A stretch of DNA of 32,369 nt, from contig JAHHTP010000020.1 in assembly GCA_020024615.1 (NCBI GenBank), positions 1 through 32,369 of the forward strand, read 5' to 3'. Below are positions 16,360 through 23,805 of this stretch, in pieces (the first letter of the stretch is position 1; each line of letters opens with the position of its first letter). Position numbers and translations under genes: made by a program. This stretch comes from Oscillospiraceae bacterium. Its GTDB lineage: Bacteria; Bacillota; Clostridia; Oscillospirales; Ruminococcaceae. The notes under the pieces were generated by a model. The model was given only the letters and a program-made list of their open reading frames with translations, ran no database searches and was not told the DNA's origin.

Positions 16360-16390
16360 TTGACTATATAGTTACTATATAGTTTATTAT
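16360..16390 (+). promoter_or_regulatory. MerR-type promoter/operator of the MATE gene
   Basis: TTGACT (16360-16365) and TATTAT (16385-16390) are separated by 19 bases, the overlong spacer that MerR activators correct by DNA twisting. Across it lie two copies of the palindrome ACTATATAGT (16363-16372 and 16374-16383) around a central T, together a perfect 21-bp dyad. On the other strand the same site lies just upstream of the regulator's start, allowing autoregulation. Confidence 0.85.
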
Positions 16391-16459
16391 AACAGTTAGA
16401 ACAGAAAAATGCAACAGCAATAACTCTGTTCAAATTATCATATTTTTTTGGAGGGCATA

Positions 16460-17788
16460 ATGAATATTTTTTCAAAGCCGATGTCATATCGACAATTTCT
16501 CAAATACTTAGTTCCATCCATACTTACAATGGTTTTTCTTTCTTTCTATACAACCATTGATGGATTCTTTGTTTCCCGATATGCAGGATCAGACGCACTT
16601 GCTGGAATCAACATTGTCATTCCTATTACCTGCATCGTCTTTGGTGTATCAGTCATGTTAGCGACCGGTGCTGGTGCTATCATTGGTGAATATATGGGAC
16701 AAAACGAACAACAAAAAGCCAATGAAGTTTTCAGTGCCATTTCACTTGTTCTGTTGATTTTCTCCATTACATTTTCCATTGTGGGTATCATTTTCTTAAA
16801 GCCGATTGCTTTTTTACTGGGATCCAGCGAACGATTGATGGAACATGTACTGCCTTATGCATTTGTTGTATTTGCAGGCACTATTCTGATGGCATTTAAA
16901 CTATTTTTCGAATATTTGGTTCGTACTGACGGTTGTCCGCAAATTGGTTTGAAAATGTCTATTATTGGCCTGATTCTAAATGTAATCCTCGACTTTATTT
17001 TTATTGGGCCACTTGAACTTGGTACTTTTGGCGCAGCCTTAGGTACAGTTTTATCCATTGGTGTAAGTGCAATCATTGGACTCATTTACTTTTTAAAATA
17101 TAGTACTATTCGTTTTTGCAAACCGAAATTTTCTTTCCATATTCTTTGGAAATCCTGTGGCAACGGAAGCAGCGAAATGTTGACAGAACTTTCCACTGGT
17201 ATTACTACATTATTGTTTAATCTAATCATCATACAGAAATTCGGTGAGGATGGTGTAGCTGCTGTTACCATTATTATGTATATCTACTATTTCTTCATCG
17301 CTTTCTATATGGGTATTTCAGTCGCTGCTGCTCCAGTTATCAGCTACAATCTTGGAGCCGGAAACAAGTCAAAAATTAAAGAAACCCTCAAATATAGCTT
17401 TATCACAATTGGTATCACTGCCATTTTAATTATGGGTATTCTTTTTGTTGGAGGTAAATTTATTATTGAATTATTTACCGATAACAGTCATGTATTTGAT
17501 CTGACCGTTACTGCTCTGATTTATTTCAGCCCAGTATTCCTGTTTATTGGTGTAAATGTCTTCTTATCTGGCTATTTTACTGCTCTTGGAGATGGCCTAA
17601 CTTCCGCTATTATCTCATCTCTTCGCTCACTGATTTTTGTTATTATATTTATTTTCCTATTACCGTCAATCGTTGGTGTGAACGGAGTCTGGATTGCAAT
17701 GCCTTTAGCAGAATTCTGTACGATTTTCGTTTCTCTATTCCTTTATAATAAAAAAGGAAAACAATACATCAGCAAACAATTACCCTAA
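16460..17788 (+). CDS. MATE family efflux transporter
   Basis: A 442-residue polytopic membrane protein with about 12 hydrophobic segments, in two halves. It starts MNIFSKPMSYRQFLKYLVPS and shows MATE signatures: TTIDGFFVSRYAGSDALAGINI, ATGAGAIIGEYMGQNEQQKANE (first half) and AAAPVISYNLGAGNKSKIKE (second half). It should expel cationic drugs or other toxic organics against H+ or Na+. ATG at 16460 follows GGAGGG; the upstream TTG at 16448 is inside that site and is not used. Controlled by the divergent MerR regulator. No clear terminator follows. Confidence 0.92.
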   Translation: MNIFSKPMSYRQFLKYLVPSILTMVFLSFYTTIDGFFVSRYAGSDALAGINIVIPITCIVFGVSVMLATGAGAIIGEYMGQNEQQKANEVFSAISLVLLIFSITFSIVGIIFLKPIAFLLGSSERLMEHVLPYAFVVFAGTILMAFKLFFEYLVRTDGCPQIGLKMSIIGLILNVILDFIFIGPLELGTFGAALGTVLSIGVSAIIGLIYFLKYSTIRFCKPKFSFHILWKSCGNGSSEMLTELSTGITTLLFNLIIIQKFGEDGVAAVTIIMYIYYFFIAFYMGISVAAAPVISYNLGAGNKSKIKETLKYSFITIGITAILIMGILFVGGKFIIELFTDNSHVFDLTVTALIYFSPVFLFIGVNVFLSGYFTALGDGLTSAIISSLRSLIFVIIFIFLLPSIVGVNGVWIAMPLAEFCTIFVSLFLYNKKGKQYISKQLP

Positions 17789-17988
17789 AATAGATCTTTC
17801 CACAAAACTTCCATAAATACCGGATTTCCCTGTTTCATAAAAAAGCAATCACCTGTTACAGTCAATTCATTTAATTAGATCATTTTTTATGCCACATATC
17901 AGGTTAGCAAATGATAGGGAGCACACATAAAAATAGCCTTACTCCGTTTGAATTTAGGAGCAAGGCTAAGGTTATTCTATATACACTA
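17789..17988. other. Gap after the MATE gene
   Basis: No credible gene. The only clear structure is the leftward terminator hairpin at 17934-17968. The rest is AT-rich. Confidence 0.5.
17926..17968 (-). terminator. Terminator of a truncated leftward gene
   Basis: TAGCCTTACTCC (17934-17945) pairs with GGAGCAAGGCTA (17957-17968) with one mismatch and an 11-base loop. On the minus strand TATTTTTATG follows. It lies 20 bases beyond a leftward stop codon, as expected for a real 3' end. Confidence 0.7.
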
Positions 17989-18101
17989 TTAAATGATTAC
18001 ACATTCTGTTTTCTGTGTCGCGTAAACAACAGTCTGACAGAGCTCATTGTTTTGATAAATCTCGATTTTTTCTGGTAATGTAAAGTTGCCTGCTTTTCCT
18101 T
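17989..18101 (-). pseudogene. 3' remnant of an unidentified leftward gene
   Basis: The leftward frame encodes GNFTLPEKIEIYQNNELCQ and then TVVYATQKTECVII before its stop at 17989. It continues upstream only as the antisense of a recombinase fragment, so the native N-terminus seems to have been removed at about 18101. The proper terminator past the stop supports a true gene end. I do not recognise the family. Confidence 0.45.
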
Positions 18102-18102
18102 C

Positions 18103-18276
18103 CGGCACACCTTTGCAACGCTGGCACTGCAAAATGGGGTGGACATCAAAACAGTTTCCGGAATGCTGGGCCACTTCTCTGCAGAGTTCACCTTGGATAC
18201 CTATGCCCATGTGATTACCACGGCGCAGAAAGCGGCGGCAAATACTATGAGTGAGGTGCTGTCCGGGGCGGTTTGA
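18103..18276 (+). pseudogene. C-terminal fragment of a tyrosine recombinase (integrase)
   Basis: About 57 codons: RHTFATLALQNGVDIKTVSG, then MLGHFSAEFTLDTYAHVITT and a normal end (SEVLSGAV, stop at 18274-18276). This is the C-terminal catalytic strip of a phage/ICE integrase, with the RHT arginine, the LGH box and the nucleophilic Tyr in DTYAHV. Everything upstream of RHT is missing (the expected HDL before it is absent), so it cannot be active. It probably belonged to an element once inserted here. Confidence 0.85.
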
Positions 18277-18303
18277 GGTCAGAAGAAAAAAGACTATACA
18301 AAG

Positions 18304-18736
18304 GTGATGCAGGATTACATGAACGGCAGAGATAAATATAATCTTTCAATGACAATGCAGACACAGAAACTCTTATCTGCTTACCAAAAGCAAATTAGCC
18401 AGTTAGATACTAAAGCAAACAATACATCAGTGCTGAAGGGAGCATACATGGATATTTCACCATTGTGTTTTAATTTAGGCGTACATAATTTTGAAAAAAA
18501 ATCCTCACAACAAGCGGCTTTTGAGCCGGGAGAAAAAATTGGTATTTGGAAAGACCCAGCTTGTTTCCGAAAACAGCTTCAATCCATATGATGTTTATAA
18601 TCCTACTGATATTTTTACTTGGGTCGAATATCGTTCATCAAATGAATATTTTGATCCAGACAAGCAGAGATACTTGAAAACAAAAGATGCCCTGTTATAT
18701 GAACGCTTAAATCAGGTGCTGGATCGGCTTCGGTAA
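18304..18736 (+). pseudogene. Frameshifted unknown gene next to the integrase remnant
   Basis: The first frame (GTG 18304 / ATG 18307) reads MQDYMNGRDKYNLSMTMQTQ and continues to PLCFNLGVHNFEKKSSQQAAFEPGEK. It is then lost, and a second frame continues LVFGKTQLVSENSFNPYDVY to a stop at 18734-18736. Deleting one A from the six-A run at 18533-18538 would join them smoothly, so a single-base insertion is likely. The first frame is also open back to the integrase stop without a start codon, so the N-terminus may be lost too. Family not recognised; probably cargo of the same element. Confidence 0.55.
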
Positions 18737-18822
18737 GTTCGATTTATTCTGATTTATCTTGCAAGTCCTCTGAAAACCCTGCATCTTCAAGGATTTTTAC
18801 CGTTTATAACCTCCCATTTTAT

Positions 18823-18853
18823 GCATTTTCCCTTGTTTTTGCCCTTACGAGCC
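18823..18853. repeat. Left copy of an imperfect direct repeat flanking the regulator operon
   Basis: Starts GCATTTTCCCTTGTTTTTG and ends GCCCTTACGAGCC. A similar sequence lies at 21337-21369. In the core CCCTT to GAGCC, 20 of 24 positions agree. It overlaps a terminator hairpin here. Confidence 0.4.
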
Positions 18854-18870
18854 GAAACAAGGGATTTTTT
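18829..18870 (+). terminator. Terminator upstream of the YafY-type regulator
   Basis: TCCCTTGTTT (18829-18838) pairs perfectly with AAACAAGGGA (18855-18864), loop 16 bases, followed by TTTTTT. It would end transcripts coming from the integrase/pseudogene side. Confidence 0.75.
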
Positions 18871-18955
18871 CGCTTTCGGAAAGTTATAAGCGAAATACAC
18901 CCCTCGCGCAGATCTAAAATTTGTACTTTGGATATTTCGCTCAAAAAGATTTTTA

Positions 18956-18964
18956 TGATATAAT
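18956..18964 (+). promoter_or_regulatory. Extended -10 promoter of the regulator operon
   Basis: TGATATAAT is an extended -10 with a perfect TATAAT hexamer at 18959-18964. No good -35 lies 17 bases upstream. It is about 58 bases before the regulator start. Confidence 0.55.
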
Positions 18965-19021
18965 TAAACATGACATATAGATGGCGTGTTATTGATGATA
19001 TACTGTTTTTAAGGGAAGAGA

Positions 19022-19942
19022 ATGACTATGAAACTGGACAGACTGATTGGAATTTTATCTATTTTGTTGCAGAGAGAAACGGTTACGGCACCATATTTGG
19101 CAGAAAAATTTGAAGTTTCACGGCGTACAATCAACAGGGATATTGACATCTTGTGCGGTGCTGGAATCCCAATATCCACCAAACAAGGCGCTCATGGTGG
19201 GATTTCCATTCTGGAGAACTATAAAATCGATCGAACACTTCTGTCTTCCAATGAGATGCAGGACATTTTGGCTGGCATTCGCAGCCTTGACAGTGTGCAT
19301 AAAACGAATCAATATGCACAGCTTATGGAAAAACTGTCTGCCGGTTCCTCTGATTTTATGACCGGAAATCAATCTGTTTTAATTGATTTATCCTCGTGGT
19401 ACAAGGATTCTCTGTCCCAAAAGATTGCAATTATTCGCAGCGCCATTAATCGGCACTGCAAAATTAATTTCTTTTACTATTCACCCCGAGGCGTGCAAAA
19501 ACGCACGGTAGAGCCTTATTATTTGATTTTTCGCTGGTCTAGCTGGTACCTTTGGGGATTCTGCGAAACACGTCAGGACTTTAGACTCTTTAAGTTAAAT
19601 CGCATGACCGAGCTTCAGATGTCAAATCATACTTTCTCCCAAAGAGCTGCTCCTCTGCCGGATTTAAGAAATGAACAGATTTTTCCCGGTGGGATTGCTG
19701 TAAAAATACTGTTTGACGCAAGTTGTAAATGGCGACTTATTGAGGAATTTGGAGTGGATTCTTTTGAAGTACAAAACGATGGGAAACTGCTGTTTTGCGT
19801 GGACTTTACAAACAAGGATAATCTTTTAAACTGGCTCATGACCTTTGGAACTTGTGCAGAGTTGTTGGAACCCGAGGAATTAAGGCGAGAGATCAGGGAA
19901 ACGCTGAGAGAAATGCTGCAAAAATATGAAGAGGAAAGGTGA
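19022..19942 (+). CDS. YafY-type HTH/WYL transcriptional regulator
   Basis: A 306-residue regulator. The N-terminal HTH_11-type domain reads KLDRLIGILSILLQRETVTA, then APYLAEKFEVSRRTINRDID, and the DeoR-like wing GIPISTKQGAHGGISIL. The central WYL domain (about residues 140-220) contains RTVEPYYLIFRWSSWYLWGFC and FRLFKLNRM. WYL domains bind ligands such as nucleotides or nucleic acid and switch the DNA-binding part. ATG at 19022 follows AAGGGAAG; a second ATG six bases on (MKLDRL) is equally possible. It heads a four-gene operon and probably controls it. Confidence 0.9.
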   Translation: MTMKLDRLIGILSILLQRETVTAPYLAEKFEVSRRTINRDIDILCGAGIPISTKQGAHGGISILENYKIDRTLLSSNEMQDILAGIRSLDSVHKTNQYAQLMEKLSAGSSDFMTGNQSVLIDLSSWYKDSLSQKIAIIRSAINRHCKINFFYYSPRGVQKRTVEPYYLIFRWSSWYLWGFCETRQDFRLFKLNRMTELQMSNHTFSQRAAPLPDLRNEQIFPGGIAVKILFDASCKWRLIEEFGVDSFEVQNDGKLLFCVDFTNKDNLLNWLMTFGTCAELLEPEELRREIRETLREMLQKYEEER

Positions 19943-19949
19943 CAATAAA

Positions 19950-20348
19950 ATGAGGTTAGACGGATTTGGTATCATGGTAGAGGATATGGCAGAAATGGTG
20001 CGGTTCTACCGTGATGTTTTGGGCTTTGATATTAAGGAGGATGAAAACACAACCAATGTTTTTCTCCAAAAGGACGGAACACTGTTCTTGCTCTACAGAA
20101 GAAGCGATTTTGAAAATATGACAAACCGAAAATTTTCCTATGCTTCTGGGATCAACGGACATTATGAGATTGCTTTAAGCGTTGAAAACTACGCAGCTGT
20201 GGATGAGACGTATGCCGCCGTTACAGCAACTGGTGGCAAGCCTGTGATGGCTCCAACTACAGAACCATGGGGACAGAGAACCTGTTATATTGCAGATCCA
20301 GAGGGAAATCTGGTGGAGATCGGTTCCTTTGAAAAGGGGGAACTCTGA
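19950..20348 (+). CDS. VOC/glyoxalase-like protein
   Basis: A 132-residue vicinal oxygen chelate fold protein: MRLDGFGIMVEDMAEMVRFY then RDVLGFDIKEDENTTNVFLQ in the first beta-alpha-beta-beta-beta unit, and HYEIALSVENYAAVDETY through EPWGQRTCYIADPEGNLVEI in the second. The ADPEGNLVEI strand is the classic ending with the metal-ligand Glu. Members include glyoxalase I, dioxygenases and antibiotic-binding proteins; which one this is cannot be told. ATG at 19950 follows AAAGGTGA. The neighbours suggest a stress or xenobiotic role. Confidence 0.88.
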   Translation: MRLDGFGIMVEDMAEMVRFYRDVLGFDIKEDENTTNVFLQKDGTLFLLYRRSDFENMTNRKFSYASGINGHYEIALSVENYAAVDETYAAVTATGGKPVMAPTTEPWGQRTCYIADPEGNLVEIGSFEKGEL

Positions 20349-20349
20349 T

Positions 20350-20688
20350 ATGGCCTGCAATTCAGAATTTGTCCAGTATATTGTAGATCAGTGCTCCGGC
20401 GCTGGAGAGATCAAAATCCGGAAGATGTTTGGAGACTATGGAATCTACTGTGACGAAAAGATTTTCGGACTGATTTGCGATAATCAGCTATTTATCAAAA
20501 TCACAGAAGCCGGAAAGGTCATATTGCCAGATTTAGAAACCTCTTCTCCCTATGAGGGTGCAAAGCCACATTTTATATTTTCTGATATTGATAATAGGGA
20601 TGCCCTTTCCAAATTTATACAAATAACCTGCAGTGAACTTCCTGCACCCAAAATCAAAAAGAACAGGAGTGAACAACATGGCCTTTGA
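20350..20688 (+). CDS. TfoX N-terminal domain protein
   Basis: A 112-residue protein with the TfoX_N fold: FVQYIVDQCSGAGEIKIRKM then FGDYGIYCDEKIFGLICDNQ, LFIKITEAG, and the closing PHFIFSDIDNRDALSKFIQI. In the TfoX family this domain is linked to competence regulation in proteobacteria, but stand-alone Firmicute versions have no established role. The ATG lies one base after the previous stop region with AAAAGGGGGA upstream, and the next gene overlaps its end, so the operon is translationally coupled. Confidence 0.88.
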   Translation: MACNSEFVQYIVDQCSGAGEIKIRKMFGDYGIYCDEKIFGLICDNQLFIKITEAGKVILPDLETSSPYEGAKPHFIFSDIDNRDALSKFIQITCSELPAPKIKKNRSEQHGL

Positions 20689-21328
20689 TTACAAAAAAGA
20701 GTACAAGGAATTTTATATGCCGAAAAGCAAGCCATCCATTGTTACGATCCCGCCGATGAATTACATCGCAGTCCGTGGCAAGGGAAACCCGAATGATGAA
20801 TGCAGTGAATATAAACAGTCCATTGCGCTGCTTTACGGAATTGCCTATACGATAAAAATGAGCTACAGGGGGGACCACAAAATTGATGGATTTTTTGAGT
20901 ATGTGGTCCCTCCTCTGGAAGGCTTCTGGTGGCAGGAACAAACAGAAGAAATGGATTATAGCCACAAAAATGATATGTGCTTTATTTCTATTATTCGTCT
21001 TCCCGATTTTGTAACCGAAGAAGATTTTGACTGGGCAGTGGCAGAAGCTACGAAGAAGAAAAAGATGGATTTTTCAAAAGCCGAATTTCTGACATACAAC
21101 GAAGGACTTTGCGTACAGTGTATGCATATCGGCTCCTATGATGATGAACCGGCTACTATTCAAGCAATGCATGAATTTGCTGATCAAAATGGCTATAAGG
21201 TGAATCTTACACAGGATAGATTCCATCACGAGATATATCTGAGTGATCCGAGAAAATGCGCTCCGGAAAAATGCAAGACAGTTGTACGTCATCCCATCAT
21301 CAAATCGAAAACGCCTACATATAATTAG
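20678..21328 (+). CDS. GyrI-like small-molecule-binding domain protein
   Basis: A 216-residue protein starting MAFDYKKEYKEFYMPKSKPS. The segments PSIVTIPPMNYIAVRGKGNP, GFFEYVVPPLEGFWWQ and LCVQCMHIGSYDDEPATIQA, with a late YLSDPRK, match stand-alone GyrI-like effector-binding (SRPBCC-unrelated, SHS2-type) proteins often found beside YafY or MerR regulators. Such proteins bind, and sometimes hydrolyse, hydrophobic cations and drugs. AGGAG lies upstream of ATG at 20678, which overlaps the TfoX gene by 11 bases. Last gene of the operon; no hairpin terminator is seen after it. Confidence 0.88.
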   Translation: MAFDYKKEYKEFYMPKSKPSIVTIPPMNYIAVRGKGNPNDECSEYKQSIALLYGIAYTIKMSYRGDHKIDGFFEYVVPPLEGFWWQEQTEEMDYSHKNDMCFISIIRLPDFVTEEDFDWAVAEATKKKKMDFSKAEFLTYNEGLCVQCMHIGSYDDEPATIQAMHEFADQNGYKVNLTQDRFHHEIYLSDPRKCAPEKCKTVVRHPIIKSKTPTYN

Positions 21329-21336
21329 ACTGCACT

Positions 21337-21369
21337 GCATCTTTTCCCTTATATTTGCCCTTTTGAGCC
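21337..21369. repeat. Right copy of the imperfect direct repeat
   Basis: Starts GCATCTTTTCCCTTATATTT and ends GCCCTTTTGAGCC, resembling 18823-18853. It lies between the regulator operon and the truncated end of the prophage. It could be an attachment-site remnant or simply a shared T-rich motif. Confidence 0.4.
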
Positions 21370-21379
21370 TTTGAGGAAA

Positions 21380-21658
21380 TCATAAACAGAGTTGAAATCG
21401 CATAAAGGAAAACGGTGCACTGTTTGTGAAAATCCCTTTATTTGCAACAGGTTTGGAGAAATCTGTTAAATCCCTGTGGTATCGGCTTTGTGGCAGCCGC
21501 AGATCAAAGGAAATTTCGGTCAAGCCGGGGGCGTTGAGCATATTGATTTCCTCACCACCGATTAGTGTGATGGTTTTATTCTGATTGGTGATTTTCATTT
21601 TAATTTTGGCTGGGGTGACCGGCATCAACTCCCCATCCAGATACATTTTATACGCCAT
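21380..21658 (-). pseudogene. Truncated XkdP/LysM-type tail protein
   Basis: The first ~55 residues (MAYKMYLDGELMPVTPAKIK through NMLNAPGLTEISFDLRLPQ) match the N-terminus of the PBSX XkdP-like protein that follows the tape measure gene in contractile phages. After SRY the sequence (HRDLTDFSKPVANKG to stop) does not fit the family, and no LysM domain follows. The prophage is therefore cut at about 21490. Its ATG overlaps the tape measure stop (TAATG), so the start is intact. Confidence 0.75.
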
Positions 21659-23751
21659 TAGCTCCCCTCTTTTGAAACATCCAGCTTACTTGCAAAATCA
21701 TTCGCCCAGACAGCCATAATGCCGTCCACATCCACATCTTTGGTGATATGGTTTTCGTTGTGTTGTTCTACCTTAATTTGGGCAGTGGTAAAGCGGTTGA
21801 TTGCTTCCCGCTCGGCGATGTCTTTCATATATTGGAGGTCTTCTGCTGTGTAATCCAGTGCATTGGCTGTGGCTGCCGTATTTGCAGCTGTATCATTCGA
21901 ATTGTTGTAAATTCCATCCAGTAAGCCTTTGAAATTTTCCCCTGCACCACCGAACATATCTCCCAAGCCGGCAACCTTATTGTCGATTCCTTGACCGAAC
22001 GAATAGCCCTTATCCCAAGCCGATTGATAGGAAAAGCGGTCGAGTTTCATTTTGCTTCCATCCAATTCAACAAAAAATTCTTCACCTTCACCAAAGGTGT
22101 CTTTCACCCAGCCATCAAGCGAACTTCTCCACCCTTGCACAGCCCCAGCAAGATTAGAACCGAAGATGGTATCAACAGCTGAAGCAAGCGTTTCCAAAAC
22201 GCCCAGTACGGTATCTGCCAAATCAAAAAACAAGCGGCAGACCGCTCCAACTGGGTCTATAAAAACATTTCCGATGAAATTCGCAACCGAACCAATCAGA
22301 TTATAGATCAGCACAAAAACATCCACAATCAAATTCCAAAACATGATAAACTGATTGCCAACGAATGCCAATGCGCCCATAAACATACCACAGATAATGC
22401 CGGTTGCGGAAATGGTAGTTCCAGCAAACTTATTGACTCCTGCAACCGCCGCATACAATATAGCAACAAGCGCAATAATCAGGATGATAATCCAGGTAAG
22501 CGGGCATGCAAGCAGTGCGGAATTTAACCCCCATTGTGCGGTTGTTTGTGCCCATGTTGCCCCGGTCAAAAGCATCGTTCCTGCTGCCATAATGCCTTTT
22601 GCCACTGCAACCACCCCATGTGCTGCGGCTAAAGCAAATTCAGCCCCTTTTGCCAGCATCAACTGCCCATAATATACTGCCATCGCTGCAGCAACACCAT
22701 AAATAATCGGAGATAACCACGACCAGTTATCAATCACCCAGGAAACTCCGCTGATTAGAATATCAAAAACCCATGTGGCAAATTCTGCAATCAATGCCAG
22801 CCCATTGATTACCCCCTGAAACACCGTTTGAAATTTCTCGCTATTGGCAATGCTATTTATGCGTTTTAGGATAGGACTGAAAATAGAAAGTGCCTGATTC
22901 TGCATGGTATTCCAGATTTGTCCCCATGTTTTGGGCATACTTTCAAATTTCGCATTGGTTTCATCCGCAGCAGCAAACAGCGCATTTTTAACAACCGTAG
23001 CTGTCACAGCCCCCTGCTCTGCATAGGATTTGATCGAACCTTCTGCAATGCCCATATAGCGTTCAATCGCTCGTGCAATACCTGGCGCATTCTCTAAGAT
23101 GGAGTTTAATTCCTCACCTCGCAGTGTACCCGCAGCCATTGCCTGCGTTAATTGCAACATAGCAGATGCACCGCCAACGGCAAATTGTTTGTTGACCTGC
23201 TCCATAAAAGCAATCAATTCATCGTTTCCTTGAAAGGCTGCCCTTGCATTTGCGCCCATATTGGCGATTGCCGCAGCCGTATTCATATATAACGCACGAG
23301 AACGCTGCGCAGAATCAAAGATTTTCTGTTCCAGTTGCGCTACCGTGCCGCCATCATCCACAATCAGATTTAATCGTGCAGTGTTTTCTGTGATATTATC
23401 CGATAGATTGATTATCTTTTTCACACTAGCCAGACCGCCCAATGTCACAGCAATGCTTTTTACTTTTTGCAGCAGTGCCATACCACTGGAACAGCCTCGT
23501 TCTATGCTGTCATTGAAGCGTTGCTGCTGTTGATTTGCATCACGGATGGATTGCTCAATGCCATCAAATGCAGTTTCTGCTTTTGCAAGTTCCTGCTTTG
23601 CCTGTTGAATGGCACTGGTATCAACTGCATGGCCGGAAGCATCCTGCATCGCCTCGAAACTGTTTAATACAATGTGCATAGCACGATTCATGCTATGCAG
23701 TGGTGCTGTTACACCATCGTATAAAGCGATTGCCGTTTTTACCGTTGCCAA
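21658..23751 (-). CDS. Phage tail tape measure protein
   Basis: About 697 residues. It shows the family's TMP domain (SRALYMNTAAAIANMGANAR, LTQAMAAGTLRGEELNSILENAPG, YMGIAEGSIKSYAEQGAVTA), a coiled-coil N-terminus (KQELAKAETAFDGIEQSIRD) and several central hydrophobic helices (LTWIIILIIALVAILYAAV, FIGNVFIDPVGAVCRLFF). The protein sets tail length and helps DNA passage. The frame is open to 23796, but TTG at 23751 (or 23754) is preferred, with AGGTGGTG upstream and lying after the terminator hairpin. The very short leader between hairpin and start means expression depends on read-through. It overlaps the next gene by one base. Confidence 0.9.
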   Translation of the reverse strand: MATVKTAIALYDGVTAPLHSMNRAMHIVLNSFEAMQDASGHAVDTSAIQQAKQELAKAETAFDGIEQSIRDANQQQQRFNDSIERGCSSGMALLQKVKSIAVTLGGLASVKKIINLSDNITENTARLNLIVDDGGTVAQLEQKIFDSAQRSRALYMNTAAAIANMGANARAAFQGNDELIAFMEQVNKQFAVGGASAMLQLTQAMAAGTLRGEELNSILENAPGIARAIERYMGIAEGSIKSYAEQGAVTATVVKNALFAAADETNAKFESMPKTWGQIWNTMQNQALSIFSPILKRINSIANSEKFQTVFQGVINGLALIAEFATWVFDILISGVSWVIDNWSWLSPIIYGVAAAMAVYYGQLMLAKGAEFALAAAHGVVAVAKGIMAAGTMLLTGATWAQTTAQWGLNSALLACPLTWIIILIIALVAILYAAVAGVNKFAGTTISATGIICGMFMGALAFVGNQFIMFWNLIVDVFVLIYNLIGSVANFIGNVFIDPVGAVCRLFFDLADTVLGVLETLASAVDTIFGSNLAGAVQGWRSSLDGWVKDTFGEGEEFFVELDGSKMKLDRFSYQSAWDKGYSFGQGIDNKVAGLGDMFGGAGENFKGLLDGIYNNSNDTAANTAATANALDYTAEDLQYMKDIAEREAINRFTTAQIKVEQHNENHITKDVDVDGIMAVWANDFASKLDVSKEGS

Positions 23752-23770
23752 CAATATCACCACCTGTCTA

Positions 23771-23805
23771 TAAAAAACCAGCGTCATGACGATCAATGAC
23801 GCTGG
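23771..23805 (-). terminator. Perfect terminator hairpin between tail chaperone and tape measure
   Basis: CCAGCGTCAT (23778-23787) and ATGACGCTGG (23796-23805) form a perfect 10-bp stem with an eight-base loop. On the minus strand TTTTTTA follows directly. The stop codon of the -1 frame of the tail chaperone (23795-23793) lies in the loop. This has every feature of a Rho-independent terminator yet sits inside the tail operon. Confidence 0.85.

Noticed and set aside
17989..18210. A complete 73-residue leftward protein
   Set aside because: Its first half is the exact antisense of a recognisable integrase fragment, so only the last ~35 codons can be real.
21395..21455. Plus-strand Cys-rich peptide (CTVCENPFICNRFGEIC) beside the prophage end
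   Set aside because: Only about 23 codons between stops, no binding site and no recognisable parent gene; probably chance.
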